The notes under the pieces are model-generated. The model was not told where the DNA came from, searched no databases, and saw only the letters and a list, made by a program, of their open reading frames with translations. A stretch of 64,000 nt of DNA from Lycium barbarum (lineage: Eukaryota; Streptophyta; Magnoliopsida; Solanales; Solanaceae), in contig NC_083340.1 of assembly GCF_019175385.1 (NCBI RefSeq), forward strand, positions 9,250,336 through 9,314,335. Direction: 5' to 3'. Positions 11,001 to 23,633 of the stretch are shown here, in pieces. The first letter of the stretch is position 1, and each line of letters starts with the position of its first letter. The translations under genes and the position numbers were made by a program.

Positions 11001-12935
11001 TCCCTCTTGATATGAATGCTTTCAACTTGCCCAGCTACTCGGGTGAACAGCAACATGAACCATATTTAAGGGTCTCTTTTTTACGCTTATAGGCCGAAAT
11101 TTTAAGAACTGCTGGTGACTAATTGTCTTCACTTGGGCACTCTTGAAATGATATGAGGTACTTACTGATAGATTTTGCCACTTCACTAGAAAGAATACAA
11201 ACGAACATAGCGTTATTGATAAACCCAATTTCTCTTTGATGGCATAGGTTTCATCGATTGGTCATTCTCTCCATTTGTGGCTTTTCCGATTTCGGTCTCT
11301 GCTGCTACTCAGGCATTACTCAATAGAGATGCAAGGCTGACAGGTCCCAAACCAAATGCACATGCACACTACAGCAGAAGGGGAAAAGATATTTGGAAGT
11401 TTAAGACTCTTTCAGGTCTTCAGCATTTCACAGCTTTTCCCTATCTTCACAAGTTCTTTCCACTCTCAGTTCAATTTTCGCGCAGTATAAACCAGAAGAT
11501 GCTCTCAGAAATGAGTTATCGTATGCTGAATATGTTCTCAGATATGAAGTGGAAGTTCAACAGTTGATCTTTTGTGTCTATCACAGTAATAATGTAGAGA
11601 ATAGTCATCTTGTTGGTAGCTGTATTAAACACAATGTCAAGTATTCATGTATACGAGGGAGAGAATTTCCCATCTACTTTTCTGATGTGTATATATGTAC
11701 AGTGTATTCAGTAATTACAAGGACACATGTGATTATTACCACGTTTCTGCCCTGTGTTTATTGTGTGAGGTGTGCTTCACCTTCCGGGATGCGATTTCCT
11801 TTTAAGAGTTGACTGGTGCAGTATATTCACCCGTTACTTAGCTTTTTTCCTTCTGTTGGAAAATTTTAGAGTTGGAACGAGGAAGAACATTTAATCAACA
11901 AACAAGACAGAATAGTTAACGATAGAAGAAGAGATATGTATAATTTTGGATATGAAAAAACAATGCAAGGCACGCTCGGGAAGGCGCTGACTTCATAGTA
12001 GATTTCTGTCGCTACTCATGTGCAAATAACAAAGTAGCATCCTACTTGGAAGCAACAAATTGACGTCCTACTCTCAAGGTACGAAGAACCACCCAGTAAT
12101 CTTCTAATACGCATACAAATAGAAGTTCCCAAAAACCCTTAAATCTCTCAATTGATTTAGCAGGAATCCAAGTATTGAATAAAACACTCTTGAAGGCGGT
12201 GAAAACATGACGAACCAAAAGAGAACTCGTAGAAATACGGGATCTGATTTTTGGGTTGGTGGGATAGGTACTTATAAAGATTCAACAAGGTAGCTAACAG
12301 ACCTTTCAAGAATGGATGTACTCTTAAAGATTGGATGACACATTTTCACAAAGAATAAATATATCCTTCAAAGAATGAACAACACTCTTTCACAACACTC
12401 TTTCACGCCTTGTCGAAAAGGCAAATTTGAATTTCGAATCACTTCTATTTAAATCTCTTGATGTACTTGAAGCAAATAGAATCAATATTAGATTTCATAT
12501 ATTCAATTAAACCATTACTTTCGGCTCAAACTACACATGCATACGTGTGCAAAAAAGGAAATATATATACATAAAATAAGTTCATATAGACACTGAATTC
12601 GCTCTGTTAATTGCCTAATGTTTGTACTTTATTCACATCGGGGCAATGTTTACCAGAAATGCATAATACCAAGAATGGGGCAAGTAGACAAACGATGCAT
12701 GCAAAGAGGTGGATTCCCCAAGCGCGCTAGTGACGAAACTTTTCTGATGAGTTCTAAGCTCCTGGTGTTTAGCCATAAAACAACAAAAGCAGTAATAATC
12801 CCATTCAAAATGCAGGCTTTGTGGTTCCTACGAGACACGGCTCTTGACAGTTTGTGGTGCACAAGACTTCATCAAGGCACAAGAAAGCTTATTGTTTCAG
12901 CTAGGAACAAGAACAATATCTAACTGAAAGCTGCA
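11001..12935. other. GT47 3' region and convergent intergenic DNA
   Basis: From 11001 to about 11850 is probably the 3' untranslated region of the glycosyltransferase; open frames here are short and resemble no family I know. 11860-12935 holds no recognised gene or element. The neighbouring SMPD4-like gene converges from the right. Confidence 0.45.
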
Positions 12936-13138
12936 AACAAGGTTGTTATATTACTTCTCCATGTTGCACAACATAGCCCATTTACAAACAAAACAAAAAC
13001 AAAACCTTGCACGACGGCAGATTTTCTTTCCTTTCTTTTTGCTCTCTCTCTCGAGTATTTCTGTTCTTTTTTCATTCACTCCTAGACCTATCATCATGTT
13101 CTTCATTCTGTTATGTTGCTTTATCTCCCATGTACACA
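12936..13138 (-). other. Probable 3' UTR of the SMPD4-like gene
   Basis: Region directly after the TAA stop on the minus strand, AT- and purine-rich on that strand, with no coding signal of its own. No clear polyadenylation signal can be singled out. Confidence 0.4.
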
Positions 13139-16100
13139 TTACCCAACTCTGCAAAAAGCTCTCCTAAGTAGACTGAAAGCAGCAACGAGAAGCAACACCA
13201 CTACCACCTTCTTTGATGCTAAGACCCTGAGATTCACCCTGAAGCCATGCTCTCTCATGAACCTCAAACCAGCCCCACGTAACACAAGAAGAAAGGAAAT
13301 GAAAGAGCACAACACAACTTTAATAGTTTCCATGGGTCCACTTACACTCCTTGCATCACTGGACAAGTCAACATATGACCAAGAAGGACTCTCTTGGCTG
13401 CTCTCGATTTGGCTCAGACCAAGACTCTCGTTCAACCAGCCTGATAGCTTTACAAGCACCTTTGCCAGCCACCCAATTTCATCATCTGAGATGGGCCGCT
13501 TCATCCAATCACCCTTGTATTTAATATCGACCATTGCTCTGTTGCCAAAACTTCTAGGTTTAAAGATTTCATTCCGCAGGTGCTCATATTGTACCATCTC
13601 TGGCGTATTCATGGGCTGCAAAATAGGGCCACCAAATAACTGGCATAGCTCAGATTTCAGTCTGTCCAAACACTGGAGGTTTTGAGAAAGATTTTCTCCT
13701 CCAATCGATTGCAGTTCAGATTCGGCTCGCAATACAAACAGCTGAAAGACAGTGAGTTAGTAACACGGAGACACAAGTGCGCAACCTATGCAGAACAGAT
13801 ATCTAGAGTTGCAAATATTGATCACCTGAAGCAACTTTTGTCCACCATCTTCACCATCACTGAAGAGTCGTAAATCTTTGTTCCAGTTCTCGTGCAAAAA
13901 AGAACCATCAGCATCAGTCTCAGATAGGCCATCCTCCCAGTCCTGACACAATCGGAAATGAATATAAGAATCAAAGAAGTGATACCAAGTGATGAATGTA
14001 CTCAGACCACAACGTAGGCTCATGACTATTGGAGTTAGCATGGATAGCCATAAAATTAAGCCCAACTAGAAAGGTCACACGAGAAAGCATGTTCCTAATA
14101 CTTTCTGGAAAATCTGATGAGCCCTGGGCATGAACAAGCTCATAAGACACTTGAATATATTACAAAGATTAGCCTAGAACACTTTCAATCAGAGACAGTT
14201 TCTGATATTTTCTGAAGGAAGACCATTCCTCAGCTACATGACCTAATTTAGGAAGACGATAATAGGTTTCGTAATGGTAAATGCAATAAACATAAATCAC
14301 GCATCTCTTCATGAAAACAGAAACCAAATTTCAGGCCTTACAGAAATTAGTGCCCACCTTATATCCCTAAAATGGCTCAGAAATGTTGGTTGGAATGTAC
14401 AAGTGAAGATCAGGGAAAATAAAGTTATCCATATCGTTTGTCTATTTTCCATCCATTATCTACACATCATACTGTAACCACTATTACTGTTGCAAGGGTC
14501 GTCATTTCTCCACTTCTGATACTTGCTGACAAGATACTTCTATAAGTCAAAAGAGAATACATTTCGCGTAATAAGCCCAAGAGGAAAGATCAAGTGAAGT
14601 GTGCCAACTGCTAACAATGCAATGATGCATTAAGGAAGACTGGTAAGACGTGATATTACAATACCTGTAATTGCTCACGGATAGCAGGAACATATCTATG
14701 CAAAGCATTAAGCATTGATTTAGATGATCCAGTTGGTTTCGAATGAAATACAATATCCACATTTTTTATGAGGTCCATCAGTTCCGTAGATGAGGTTAAT
14801 ACTGTTATCACCTGCACAATAAAGCATAGTTTCAGAAGTGACAAGGAGAATGAAAGTAAAATAAGAGCATGAATACCTAACTAATATAATAGTCAATCAA
14901 GATAAAGACATGCAATGAACCCAGATTTCAACTGAACACTGGGGAGTAACAACATGTGCTCCTTATCAAAAAAAAAAATATGCTCTGAGACGCATATAAT
15001 TACAGGACCTGGCTCGAAATAATTTTGACCAACAGCTCCTGGGTAGATATTCCAGTCTGTTGACAATTTCTTTCAAAATATTAGCAAAATTGAGATGACA
15101 GCCACAACTCACAGCTCCTATGCCATTAAATCTTACAATTCAACATTCAAGTGGACCGTGATTCATGGTTCTAGCAAGGCAACTAAGACATTTTCTTCTT
15201 TCCTCTTAACACCATGCAAGTTATTACGTCAAGCTCTTCAAACGACTCATTGCAAAATATTTCTTTCATCAAATACGGCAGGCATCTACGCCAATCTGTA
15301 TGTTTCATTTTTTCTCCAATTAATCATCTATCTCAGTGCTGGGAACATTTATAGTTCAGTTATAAGAAATGTAGCTAGATATGCAGTTGTGGATCCCAGA
15401 CCCTCTAGGATATAACTGTGGGCAAAAACACTTCCAATTAACAAAAAGAAGGTTAAATAAGTATCTCCAACAACTGCCTCAATAGTCAAAATGAAAATCC
15501 ACAGTATCTGTTGAAACTGGAACAACCAGACTCATATTATCTGGTGCAGCTTTCAGTTAGCTAGTTGAAAGTTAAAGAAGTCATATCAAGGCAACTGATG
15601 ACAAAACATGTCAAACTAAGACCGTACACATAACTGGCAGTACATGTCATGCATTCAGTCACTCGTTATTGCAACAAACACCAAAGTAATGTGCATCAGA
15701 AGCTTCTGTACAATCACAAAAGGGAAGATCTGAAAATGGAACAGACCTTTGAAACCATCTTGACTATCACTTCCGGATCTGTGTGAAGAAACTTGTGGGC
15801 AAAACCAATAAAATGCATGACCAGAGAGCTGTAGTATAGGTAGTTAGCTAATACAAAAACTTGCCAAGAAGAGGTATAGCCACGTGGCATTGACGGGGTA
15901 ACCTCCTTTAGTGTACTTTTATTAGACTTCGCTAAATCTGCATCAAGTTCCGCAAATTCTTCCATACAAATAGTCCAGGGCTCCAGGTAACTAACCCACA
16001 AGGTGAACACCTGTGATGCATTTTTAATAGAACTTTCCACTGGACAATACAGGAATGTCCTCAATATAAATCTGTACAATGGCCTCTGGATCCACGAGTT

Positions 16101-18239
16101 CCAAGAGTTACCAGAATCCATAACAGGAACAGCATTTCTTGACTGAGCAGCATTCAATGTCCCCCCAACCTTCCACCTAGGACTTTCAGTGTAGTCAACC
16201 TGGTCAGTTCCATCAGTTGGTGCAATTAAACTCAGATTCAGATACTTGACAAACACATTTACTACTTCACCTAATCCTGAAGTAGGAGGAGTCTCACCCA
16301 GTACTGAACGAAAAGGGAATGACACACCAAATGATTTGCACAAAATCACAGGCAATGGTGAGAAATCATTATCAACTAACCAAAAATGTATCAGACTATT
16401 GACCAAGAACTCTGCTTTTTCAACAACTGGAGTGTCATAGGCAAAAGAGTACTGAAGCAGTGAGCTCCTATATGGTTGATGTGCCTTTACGTCACCTACA
16501 GGCACATATGCACGGAGATATGCATACAAGAGACGCATATACAAATTTCCCTCATTCTTCTGCTCCGCCCCACGTTTGGTGCTCGACAAACCTGGAATCG
16601 AATAAGCCCAATTCTCCAGTCTAAACCTTTTGCTTCTCCTAACTCTTACAGTTTGAGGGCCCTCACTATTCCCTCGACAAACAGGGTAATAGATAAACCA
16701 GAACATGTAATATTCAAACACATTCAACTGAACCTGAAATGAAGAACCTTTAACTGAGTCCTCCTTCAACCTATTTTTGAACAACGGGCACAAGTCAGAT
16801 AAAACCCGTGAATCTCTCTCGTTTTGAAGCATATAACGTACCCACTCGGGTAACCTTTCTACAGGAAATACATATTTAACCAGAGACAACCCATCCGCAG
16901 CCACAATAGAAGATAGCAACACCCCAGTGGGCGATAATAAGTTGAAAATTCTACCTGTAAACAACAACATTTGTTACGAAAGGAATAAAAATAATGAAAA
17001 ACACTGCAAAACGTAAAGAAATAGTAAGAAGTTTCTGGAAATCAGAGGAGGATTATCAATTCACTTTGGAAATGTATAATTTACTATGGCCACCAAAAAG
17101 TGGCGCATGAAACTAAACTAATAGCTGAAAATTCTACCTGCAAACCACAACTTATGGGATGACAGAAAATAACGACTAAATCACTGCAAAACGTAAAGAA
17201 TTATAAGAAAACTCCGAAATGCGAAGAGGTTTTATAATTAGCTTTCTAGATGAATAATTCAAGATAATCACCAAAAAATGATCTGTCTGCAATTCATAAC
17301 AATGTAATGATAAATATACAAACAGTTAAAATAACATCATTGAAAAACAAGAGATTATAAGAAATTATTCCTTCTTCGTAATGAGTAATCTAAAAAAACA
17401 GAAGTAAATGTTGGATGTCGCATGTCTTAGTGGTATAGTTTTCTAGAATAATTTGTTGTTTAGTCACAGGAGGAGTCTAATAGTTCATTTAGTAGAATAT
17501 TTAGTTAAACTTAGTTTTAGTAAGAGTCTAATACTTCAGTTGCAGGAGGAGTCTACTGCTTTGTTTATGTGCCTATAAAAAGGCTTATGATTAATAAAAT
17601 TTAGAGTAAATGATCAAAAACACACCTGAATTACCACTTTTTCATGAGTTTTCCGGCCTGAACTATCAGGTGTGTGAGTTTCATACCTGAACTATCAATA
17701 ACTATTTATCAAAACACACCTCAACTATCAGTTGTTCACTTTTTCGTTCATGTAGGAAAAGATAGTTGAGTTGTGTTTTGATAAATAGTTGATATAAGTT
17801 CAGGTAGGAAACTCACACACCTGATAGTTCAACCTGATAATTCTCAGGTGTGTTTTTGACCATCATTTATATGAGACAGGTTTTCATTCATATTATCTGC
17901 CTTGTTAATCATAACAGTAAAGACAAAATAATCAGCTCAGAAATGGAAAATCGTACCTGCGAGCTGAGAATCATTAGATAAAGCGGCGATATCTATCCAT
18001 CCAGACTTAACAACAGCTGAAGAAGAAGAAGATTCATCGAACCCAAATATTTTACAAATTAGGGTTGGAAAAGTGATGGAGAAGAACCATCGAGTCTGGT
18101 CAGCTGTATGTTTATGTAGAAACGACTCAACGGCGTCGCACGCGGCGACGATCTGCGGCGGAGATGAGGCGGCGAGGATGGTGGCGGCGATATCGGAGGA
18201 TTTGGACTGTGTGTCCGTTGCGTATGACCGGGAAATCAT
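13139..18239 (-). CDS. SMPD4 (neutral sphingomyelinase 3) family protein, five exons, 785 aa
   Basis: Homologue of sphingomyelin phosphodiesterase 4, a C-tail membrane protein of the ER and nuclear envelope. Exons, 5' to 3' on the minus strand: 18239-17957, 16954-15747, 14811-14665, 13942-13826, 13741-13139. All introns are GT-AG and the joined frame is 2,358 nt ending TAA. Shared landmarks with the animal family are LNVFEYYMFWF, FTLWVSYLEPW, FVLANYLYYSSLV...F...LHTDPE, and GDWMKRPISDDEIGWLAKVL (about 663-682). Two hydrophobic segments near the end (about 725-743 and 763-777) match the family's C-terminal membrane anchor. The animal protein is about 80 aa longer. Sphingomyelinase activity is the historical label; plants largely lack sphingomyelin, so the true substrate or a structural role is open. 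Intron 1 carries a long hairpin element. The start ATG follows the first in-frame option. Confidence 0.9.
14812..15746 (-). other. Intron 2 of the SMPD4-like gene (935 bp)
   Basis: GT-AG, phase 0, between ...KMVSK and VITVLTSS. No inserted element recognised. Confidence 0.8.
17609..17867. mobile_element. Long-hairpin element in SMPD4-like intron 1
   Basis: Two arms of about 120-130 bp in inverted orientation. The left arm begins AATGATCAAAAACACACCTG and the right arm ends GTGTGTTTTTGACCATCATT. Matching internal blocks include CTATCAGGTGTGTGAGTTTC and ACTATTTATCAAAACACA. Almost the whole 259 bp is hairpin. No certain target duplication. It lies in intron 1 (17956-16955) and would be transcribed as part of the pre-mRNA. 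Confidence 0.8.
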
Positions 18240-20174
18240 TTTCGCATGACAATGTGAAAGGTAAGGGTTTAGTTAAGGGTTTTTAAACGGGGCTGTCAGG
18301 GGTGCAAATGGCGGGTTTTATATGGGAGAGGAAGAAGGATGGATTTGGGTAAAAAATATTCTGGAAACCCCTGGGTCTTAGTAGGCGTTTGGCCATAATA
18401 TTTGGGGGTGAAATAAAAAAAAATTGATTTCAAACTTGCGTTGTTTATGAAATGCGAATAAATTTTCAATTTTAATTTCAAATTATGGTTTAAAATTCAA
18501 GTAAGAATTTCAAATTTCAAGTCGTAACTTTAATTTAAAAAAAAAAAAACCTTCGTTTTATATTTTGCAAAGACAAATTCATGCTCGACGTGAAGAAATT
18601 GTATGTACCAGGTGAAATGACTATACTCAAGAATAGTTACTACTATTACTGTTGATTTTTTGGACCAATGAACCTTTGTAAAATTATGTGTTTGAAAGTT
18701 TTTTGTACTAATATGTAACAACAAACATTTATTTATAAAAGGAATATGAAGATACTCTCTCCATCTTAAAAAAATTATCTTCTTTTGACTTGGCACAAAG
18801 TTTAAGAAATAAAGGAAGGCTTTTGAAATGTGTGGTCCAAAACAAGCCTTAGATATTTGTGTGGCTGTAAATCATATCATAAAGTTAAATTGTTTCTAAA
18901 TATCGAAATGAGATAATTTTTTTGAGACAGACTAAAAAGAAAAGGAGAACAATCTTTTTGGACAGAAAGAGTATGTGGTTTTTTAATGCAGCGACTTATG
19001 ATTTTGATACCCTGTTTTATGAATTATAATTTTTTTTGGTAAGATTGCATGGAGTTAGGAGATTGTACAAATTATTAATTTTCATATTTCTGAAAAAAAT
19101 ATAATTTAAAAAATTTAAATTACATGACGCAGAAAAATTTCATCTTTCAATCACAATGTGAAATTACGTACAAACGGCCCTTAGTACGTGGCGTTTTGGT
19201 TCCTGCTTCATTGTGATTTTCTTTTCGGGTCCCACTATAGGTTTTCTTTTTTTTGTGTGGGTCCCATTATAGGTTTGAAAATATTGACTTTGAATGCTAA
19301 ATTGACCATTGTGTGTTTGGAATTCGTATGACATTTTCTTTGTCAATGAGATAGAGAAATTTGAACTTTGTAATGTACGTACGCGTTTGGATAATATTTG
19401 GTCGAGTTAAAATTAATATTTAAAAATTAGATTTTGTTTGGACATCTAATTTAATTGAAAAAAGGTTTGTGAAAGAAGCACAAAATATTATTTCACTTGA
19501 GATATTTACAATATGAGGATTAAAATAATATGAAATAAAATTTGATAGTCGAACAGACAAGGTCACTAAGTATTTTGTAATACTTTATTGAACAAAACTG
19601 ATTTCGAAAAAAAAATCAAAATTAGTGTATAAGGACTATGCTTTGCTTTCGCTTTACGTTCCTTGTATAGTGTTTTAGGCTATTGATGTAACACTTCATA
19701 CTGTAGCATTAGGATGTGTAAGATGTATATTTTTAATATGGTATATATTCTCTTTTAAATGAGATTTTAATTTTTAAAAAATGAGATATTTTCTCATAAG
19801 AAAAAGCACTTTTTTCCGATTTGAGAATTAATTGTACAGAAATTTGTACTCTTGAGATTAGAATGAGATAAATGTTTTAATCTTTATGAAATATTAGTAT
19901 ATGTTTTAATTTTATACTTATGATATATTAATAATATGAGTGGAATTTTATAAGTGGTTAGTTAAGAAAATATATTTTGATATCATATTAAAGTCTTGCA
20001 TGTATAGTTTAGTATTAGTTATATAGAGTTGATGTATATGTGGCATAAATATAGTACTCCCACCGCCACTATGGCCAAGTGGGAGATTAACATTAAAAAT
20101 TCTCTCTTAAAATATATTATGTTGGACAATTTGTTTTTTGGGGAAAGGGACGTTCGAGCAACTTCTTCACTTGG
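18240..20174. other. SMPD4-like 5' region and AT-rich intergenic DNA
   Basis: 18240 to about 18330 is likely 5' UTR and promoter for the minus-strand gene. Near 18383 GTAGGCGTTTGGCCATAATA resembles one end of a common Solanaceae MITE, but no partner end is clear. A diverged Stowaway-like MITE is at 18755-18971. GGGTCCCA(C/T)TATAGGTTT occurs twice (19229 and 19260). No gene seen. Confidence 0.5.
18755..18971. mobile_element. Diverged Stowaway-like MITE
   Basis: The left end CTCTCTCCATCTT and right end GGACAGAAAGAG are imperfect inverted repeats flanked by TA. Internal words (AAGCCTTAGATATTTGTGTG and TAAATCATATCAT) match the Stowaway copy in the GT47 intron. Confidence 0.7.
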
Positions 20175-20388
20175 ACAATTACTTCTTTCACCTTGGAATT
20201 TCCTTGTAAAACTATGGGGGTTCATACCTTCAATTGAGAATTAATTTTTGATTACTAAAACGTTGGCAGTAACGTAACGTTACAATTACTTCTTTCACCT
20301 TGGAATTTCCTTGTAAAACTATGGGAGTTCATACCTTCAATTGAGAATTAATTTTTGATTACTAAAACGTTGGCAGTAACGTATCGTT
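20175..20388. repeat. Tandem duplication, period 107 bp
   Basis: Two near-identical adjacent copies beginning ACAATTACTTCTTTCACC at 20175 and 20282. Both end at AACGTTGGCAGTAACGTA. Only a few differences are seen, so the duplication is recent. Confidence 0.93.
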
Positions 20389-20418
20389 CCAGAATTCTGC
20401 AACTTTACTTCACACTTA

Positions 20419-21678
20419 GTGCCTGTTTCGAAAGCCACCCCGGTAATTGTAATGGGGTGTAATTATACGGTTTGCCCTGTTTGTTTGATCCAGTAATTAT
20501 ACAGTTAGGTGAGAATTAGGTGTAATTATACTCTCCAATTCTCAAGGGGGTTGAGAATTGAGTGTAATTTACACCCTATAATTACAGAATTACTTTTTAG
20601 TTTGTTTCCTTTTTGTTTATTTTAATTAATTTATTTTCTATTTCTATTATTTTTAATTTCTTTTGATTTTTAATATATTTTTTATTTCTATTATTTTTAT
20701 TTCTTTTTTATTTCTATTATTTTTATTTCTTTTTTATTTTTTCAAATGTATTTTTTTTATATTATTTATTTTTCATTTCATTTCTTCTATTCCCAACCTT
20801 TACTTCTTGTGGTTTCATGTAATTGCTCGTATTTTTATTTTTTTATTTTATTCATTTAGCATAACCGTGTTACTATTCTAATTTTTGAAACTACACCTCT
20901 TAATATTGGAAAGAACGGGTCATTAACAAACTTGGCATATAACAAGTGATATTATTAAAGTAGAATTTCATTGTGAATGAGGTTATAGACTTATATTTTC
21001 CTTTTCTTTTGAATTATTTACTTAAGTTACGTTGAAACTTACGTATGTAATGTTGGAATTTGACATAAGAGTATTATGCTAAACTTTTTCTTTTGGATTT
21101 TGAATTTAGGTTATATTTTCAATTTCAAGTTATTTGCTTTCACATTGCATGTTGTTTATTTTTCACTTACATTTGATGAATTTTTTTTATCAAACATTTG
21201 AATAATGTTATGGCATTATATTTATAAATATTATTTTTTTGTCAAACATCCAATCCATGGCGTTCTCACAAAAAAAGGCTTCTTTTAAGTTTTATAATTA
21301 ATTAAAATTAAATATTATTAATTTGAAAAATATATATCAATTATTTTTTACAATATTAGTTACAAATATATGATTATTGATTAATATATTTTCAAGAAAC
21401 GATGTGTTATTAAATAACTAATTTAATATCATTTATAAAGGAAAATATTTTTTAAATATTAATTTTAAAATTTTTGTAATTAAATTTTATTTTTAAATAA
21501 ACTAATTGTGTAATTACACTTGTGCAACCAGACAACACGCTTGTAATTACACTGTAATTACGTTATGACAAACAAACAGGTCGTTGTAATTACAATACTG
21601 TGTAATTACTAGGCTGTGTAATTACTGCCCTAGTAATTATATCAATTCTAATTACCAGGTGGTTTTCCAAACAGGCCC
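20419..21678. mobile_element. Non-autonomous PIF/Harbinger-like element, 1.26 kb, TSD TTA
   Basis: The left end GTGCCTGTTTCGAAAGCCAC and the complement of the right end (GGGCCTGTTTGGAAAACCAC) are terminal inverted repeats. TTA flanks both sides (20416-20418 and 21679-21681). Subterminal DNA is rich in GTAATTAC-type words in opposite orientations. The middle is AT-rich (TTTATTTCTATTATTTTTAT near 20700). There is no transposase frame, so it needs a helper. Confidence 0.85.
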
Positions 21679-22029
21679 TTAATCTCAAGAAAATCAAAGA
21701 GAATCTGGGTAGTCGCTTGTTCTTGTAGGCTCCGGGCAGAGCAGTCTGGTTCCAACACCGCGAGTAGAGGTTTGGAATTAAAGGTATGTAAGGCCTTTCC
21801 CTTCCTTTCTTTTGGCACGAATCCAACGAAACTAACGTAACACATGTCCCTCATAAAAAGGAACTCTATTCTAAATATAGGTAAGATTCATGTTCTTCCT
21901 TAATGTGTTACTTGGTCCATGCTACATAAGATCTATAGTATTTCATTTAGCTACACGTTGTTGTTGATGATGGATACATAACGTATTCGAAGGTTTACCG
22001 ATCTTATGTCACTCCGAAAGATTCAGAAT

Positions 22030-22030
<1 letters not shown>

Positions 22031-22070
<40 letters not shown>
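22031..22070. repeat. (AT)n(GT)n microsatellite
   Basis: Compound dinucleotide run in the left part of LTR 4. Confidence 0.95.
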
Positions 22071-22073
<3 letters not shown>

Positions 22074-22805
22074 AAACCAATACATGCATGTCACGTGTTC
22101 TTAGTAGCATTCATAGTTTCAGGTTGCTTCTTTCCTACTCATCTTTACTTTATTGGCTTTTGCGTACATGTCATTGCCTTACATACTCTGTACATTTATC
22201 TGTACTGATGTACTTTGCTGGGACATTGCGTTTCGTGTCCGCAGGTTCAGATAGTCAGTCAGAAGGATCCTCTCGGTAAGCGGCTCCAGCTTAGTGTAAG
22301 GGACACACTCCACTCTTCCCGGAGTTGCTATAGAGGTCGGTATGCTAGGTAGGTGACTCTTGAGTATATGTACCTTCCATTACGGGGTATGGCGGGGCCC
22401 AGTGTTATAGCCCGCATTTCGAACGTTCTGAAAATTCGAGGTAATCGTGGGAAGTTAAGAAGGTGACTAGCTTTCAAGGTTATTTTAAATGCAAGTTGGT
22501 GGTGAATACTATTCATGAATATTATTAGTGTGGGAATATTGAGAAAAGACTAAGGGCAAAAAGGAAAATTTGCAAAAGGGCGTCATGGTAATTTTGTGGA
22601 AAGGCTAAGGGTAAAACGGGAATTCTACACAAAGTCTTAAGAATTCCATGGAATGGCCATGTGGCTGAATTTTTTTTTTTTTAAAAAAAAAAAGGGGAAA
22701 AGAAGATGACAAAATAAGTCATCTTTTGCTTAGAAAAAGAATTCAAGAAAAAGGGAGAAAAATCAAGAAAAATCTAGAGAGGGACATGTGCCCCTCACAT
22801 GCCAC

Positions 22806-22808
<3 letters not shown>

Positions 22809-22890
<82 letters not shown>
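22809..22890. repeat. (AT)n microsatellite
   Basis: About 41 AT repeats inside LTR 3, length likely variable between individuals. Confidence 0.97.
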
Positions 22891-22894
<4 letters not shown>

Positions 22895-23633
22895 AAGTCT
22901 TGAAAGAAAAACAAGACAATTTACCATTTAGTTCTAGGAAATTTAAGATAAAGGGAGAGGAAAGAAAGAAAAAAAAAAGGGGCGGCAATAGGGGCTGGCC
23001 GAACCAGCCCCATAAGTTGATCACGGAAAATTCTTTCTTCATGTTTCTCCCACTAGTTGGAAGGCCCTCGTCGACGTGGAGTAGTCGTTGGAACAAGGGA
23101 AGTATTCGTTTCGCAAGAATAAAGTTCTAGCCGAGAAAGGGGACTAGTATTAAGGTAAGGTTACTCCTTATTTTTATATGTTAAAGATGATTGTGTATGT
23201 TGTGGAGTATGTGGAAATGAATGAAAGTTATGAAATATATGTGTGTGTTGAAGTGTGGCCGTGTGTATAGGTTGTGTTGTGTGTAAGTGATGAATTAAGT
23301 GTATGCAACATGATTATGTAGTGTTGTAATGTATGGAAAATGAATAAAAATCATGGAATGGGTGTATTGTGATGTTGGCCGTATGGTTCCCCTTTTTCGT
23401 AGTTGGGAAATGAAGTTTTAATAATTCAAGTTGAGATTATAATCGTATGGGCCGAATTGGAAGGAAATGTAGTCATGATATGGTTTCTTGAATTTATGAA
23501 ATGAAGTTGTAAATGTATGTATTGTGACATAATGTGTGAACTTGGAAGGTAAGAATGTGTGGTGTTGTTCTCGGGTTTGGAGAAGAATTCGGGTATATTG
23601 GAGTGTTGGTTGGGTTGCTTGAAATATTGTGTG

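Noticed and set aside
11277..11812. Plus-strand open frames after the glycosyltransferase
   Set aside because: Lie in the likely 3' UTR, do not share a splice-compatible frame with the gene, and show no domain.
16246..16742. Plus-strand open frames opposite SMPD4 exon 2
   Set aside because: Shadows of a long, conserved coding exon on the other strand.
22809..23096. Minus-strand frame ending in a long Ile/Tyr repeat
   Set aside because: The repeat is only the translated AT microsatellite in LTR 3.
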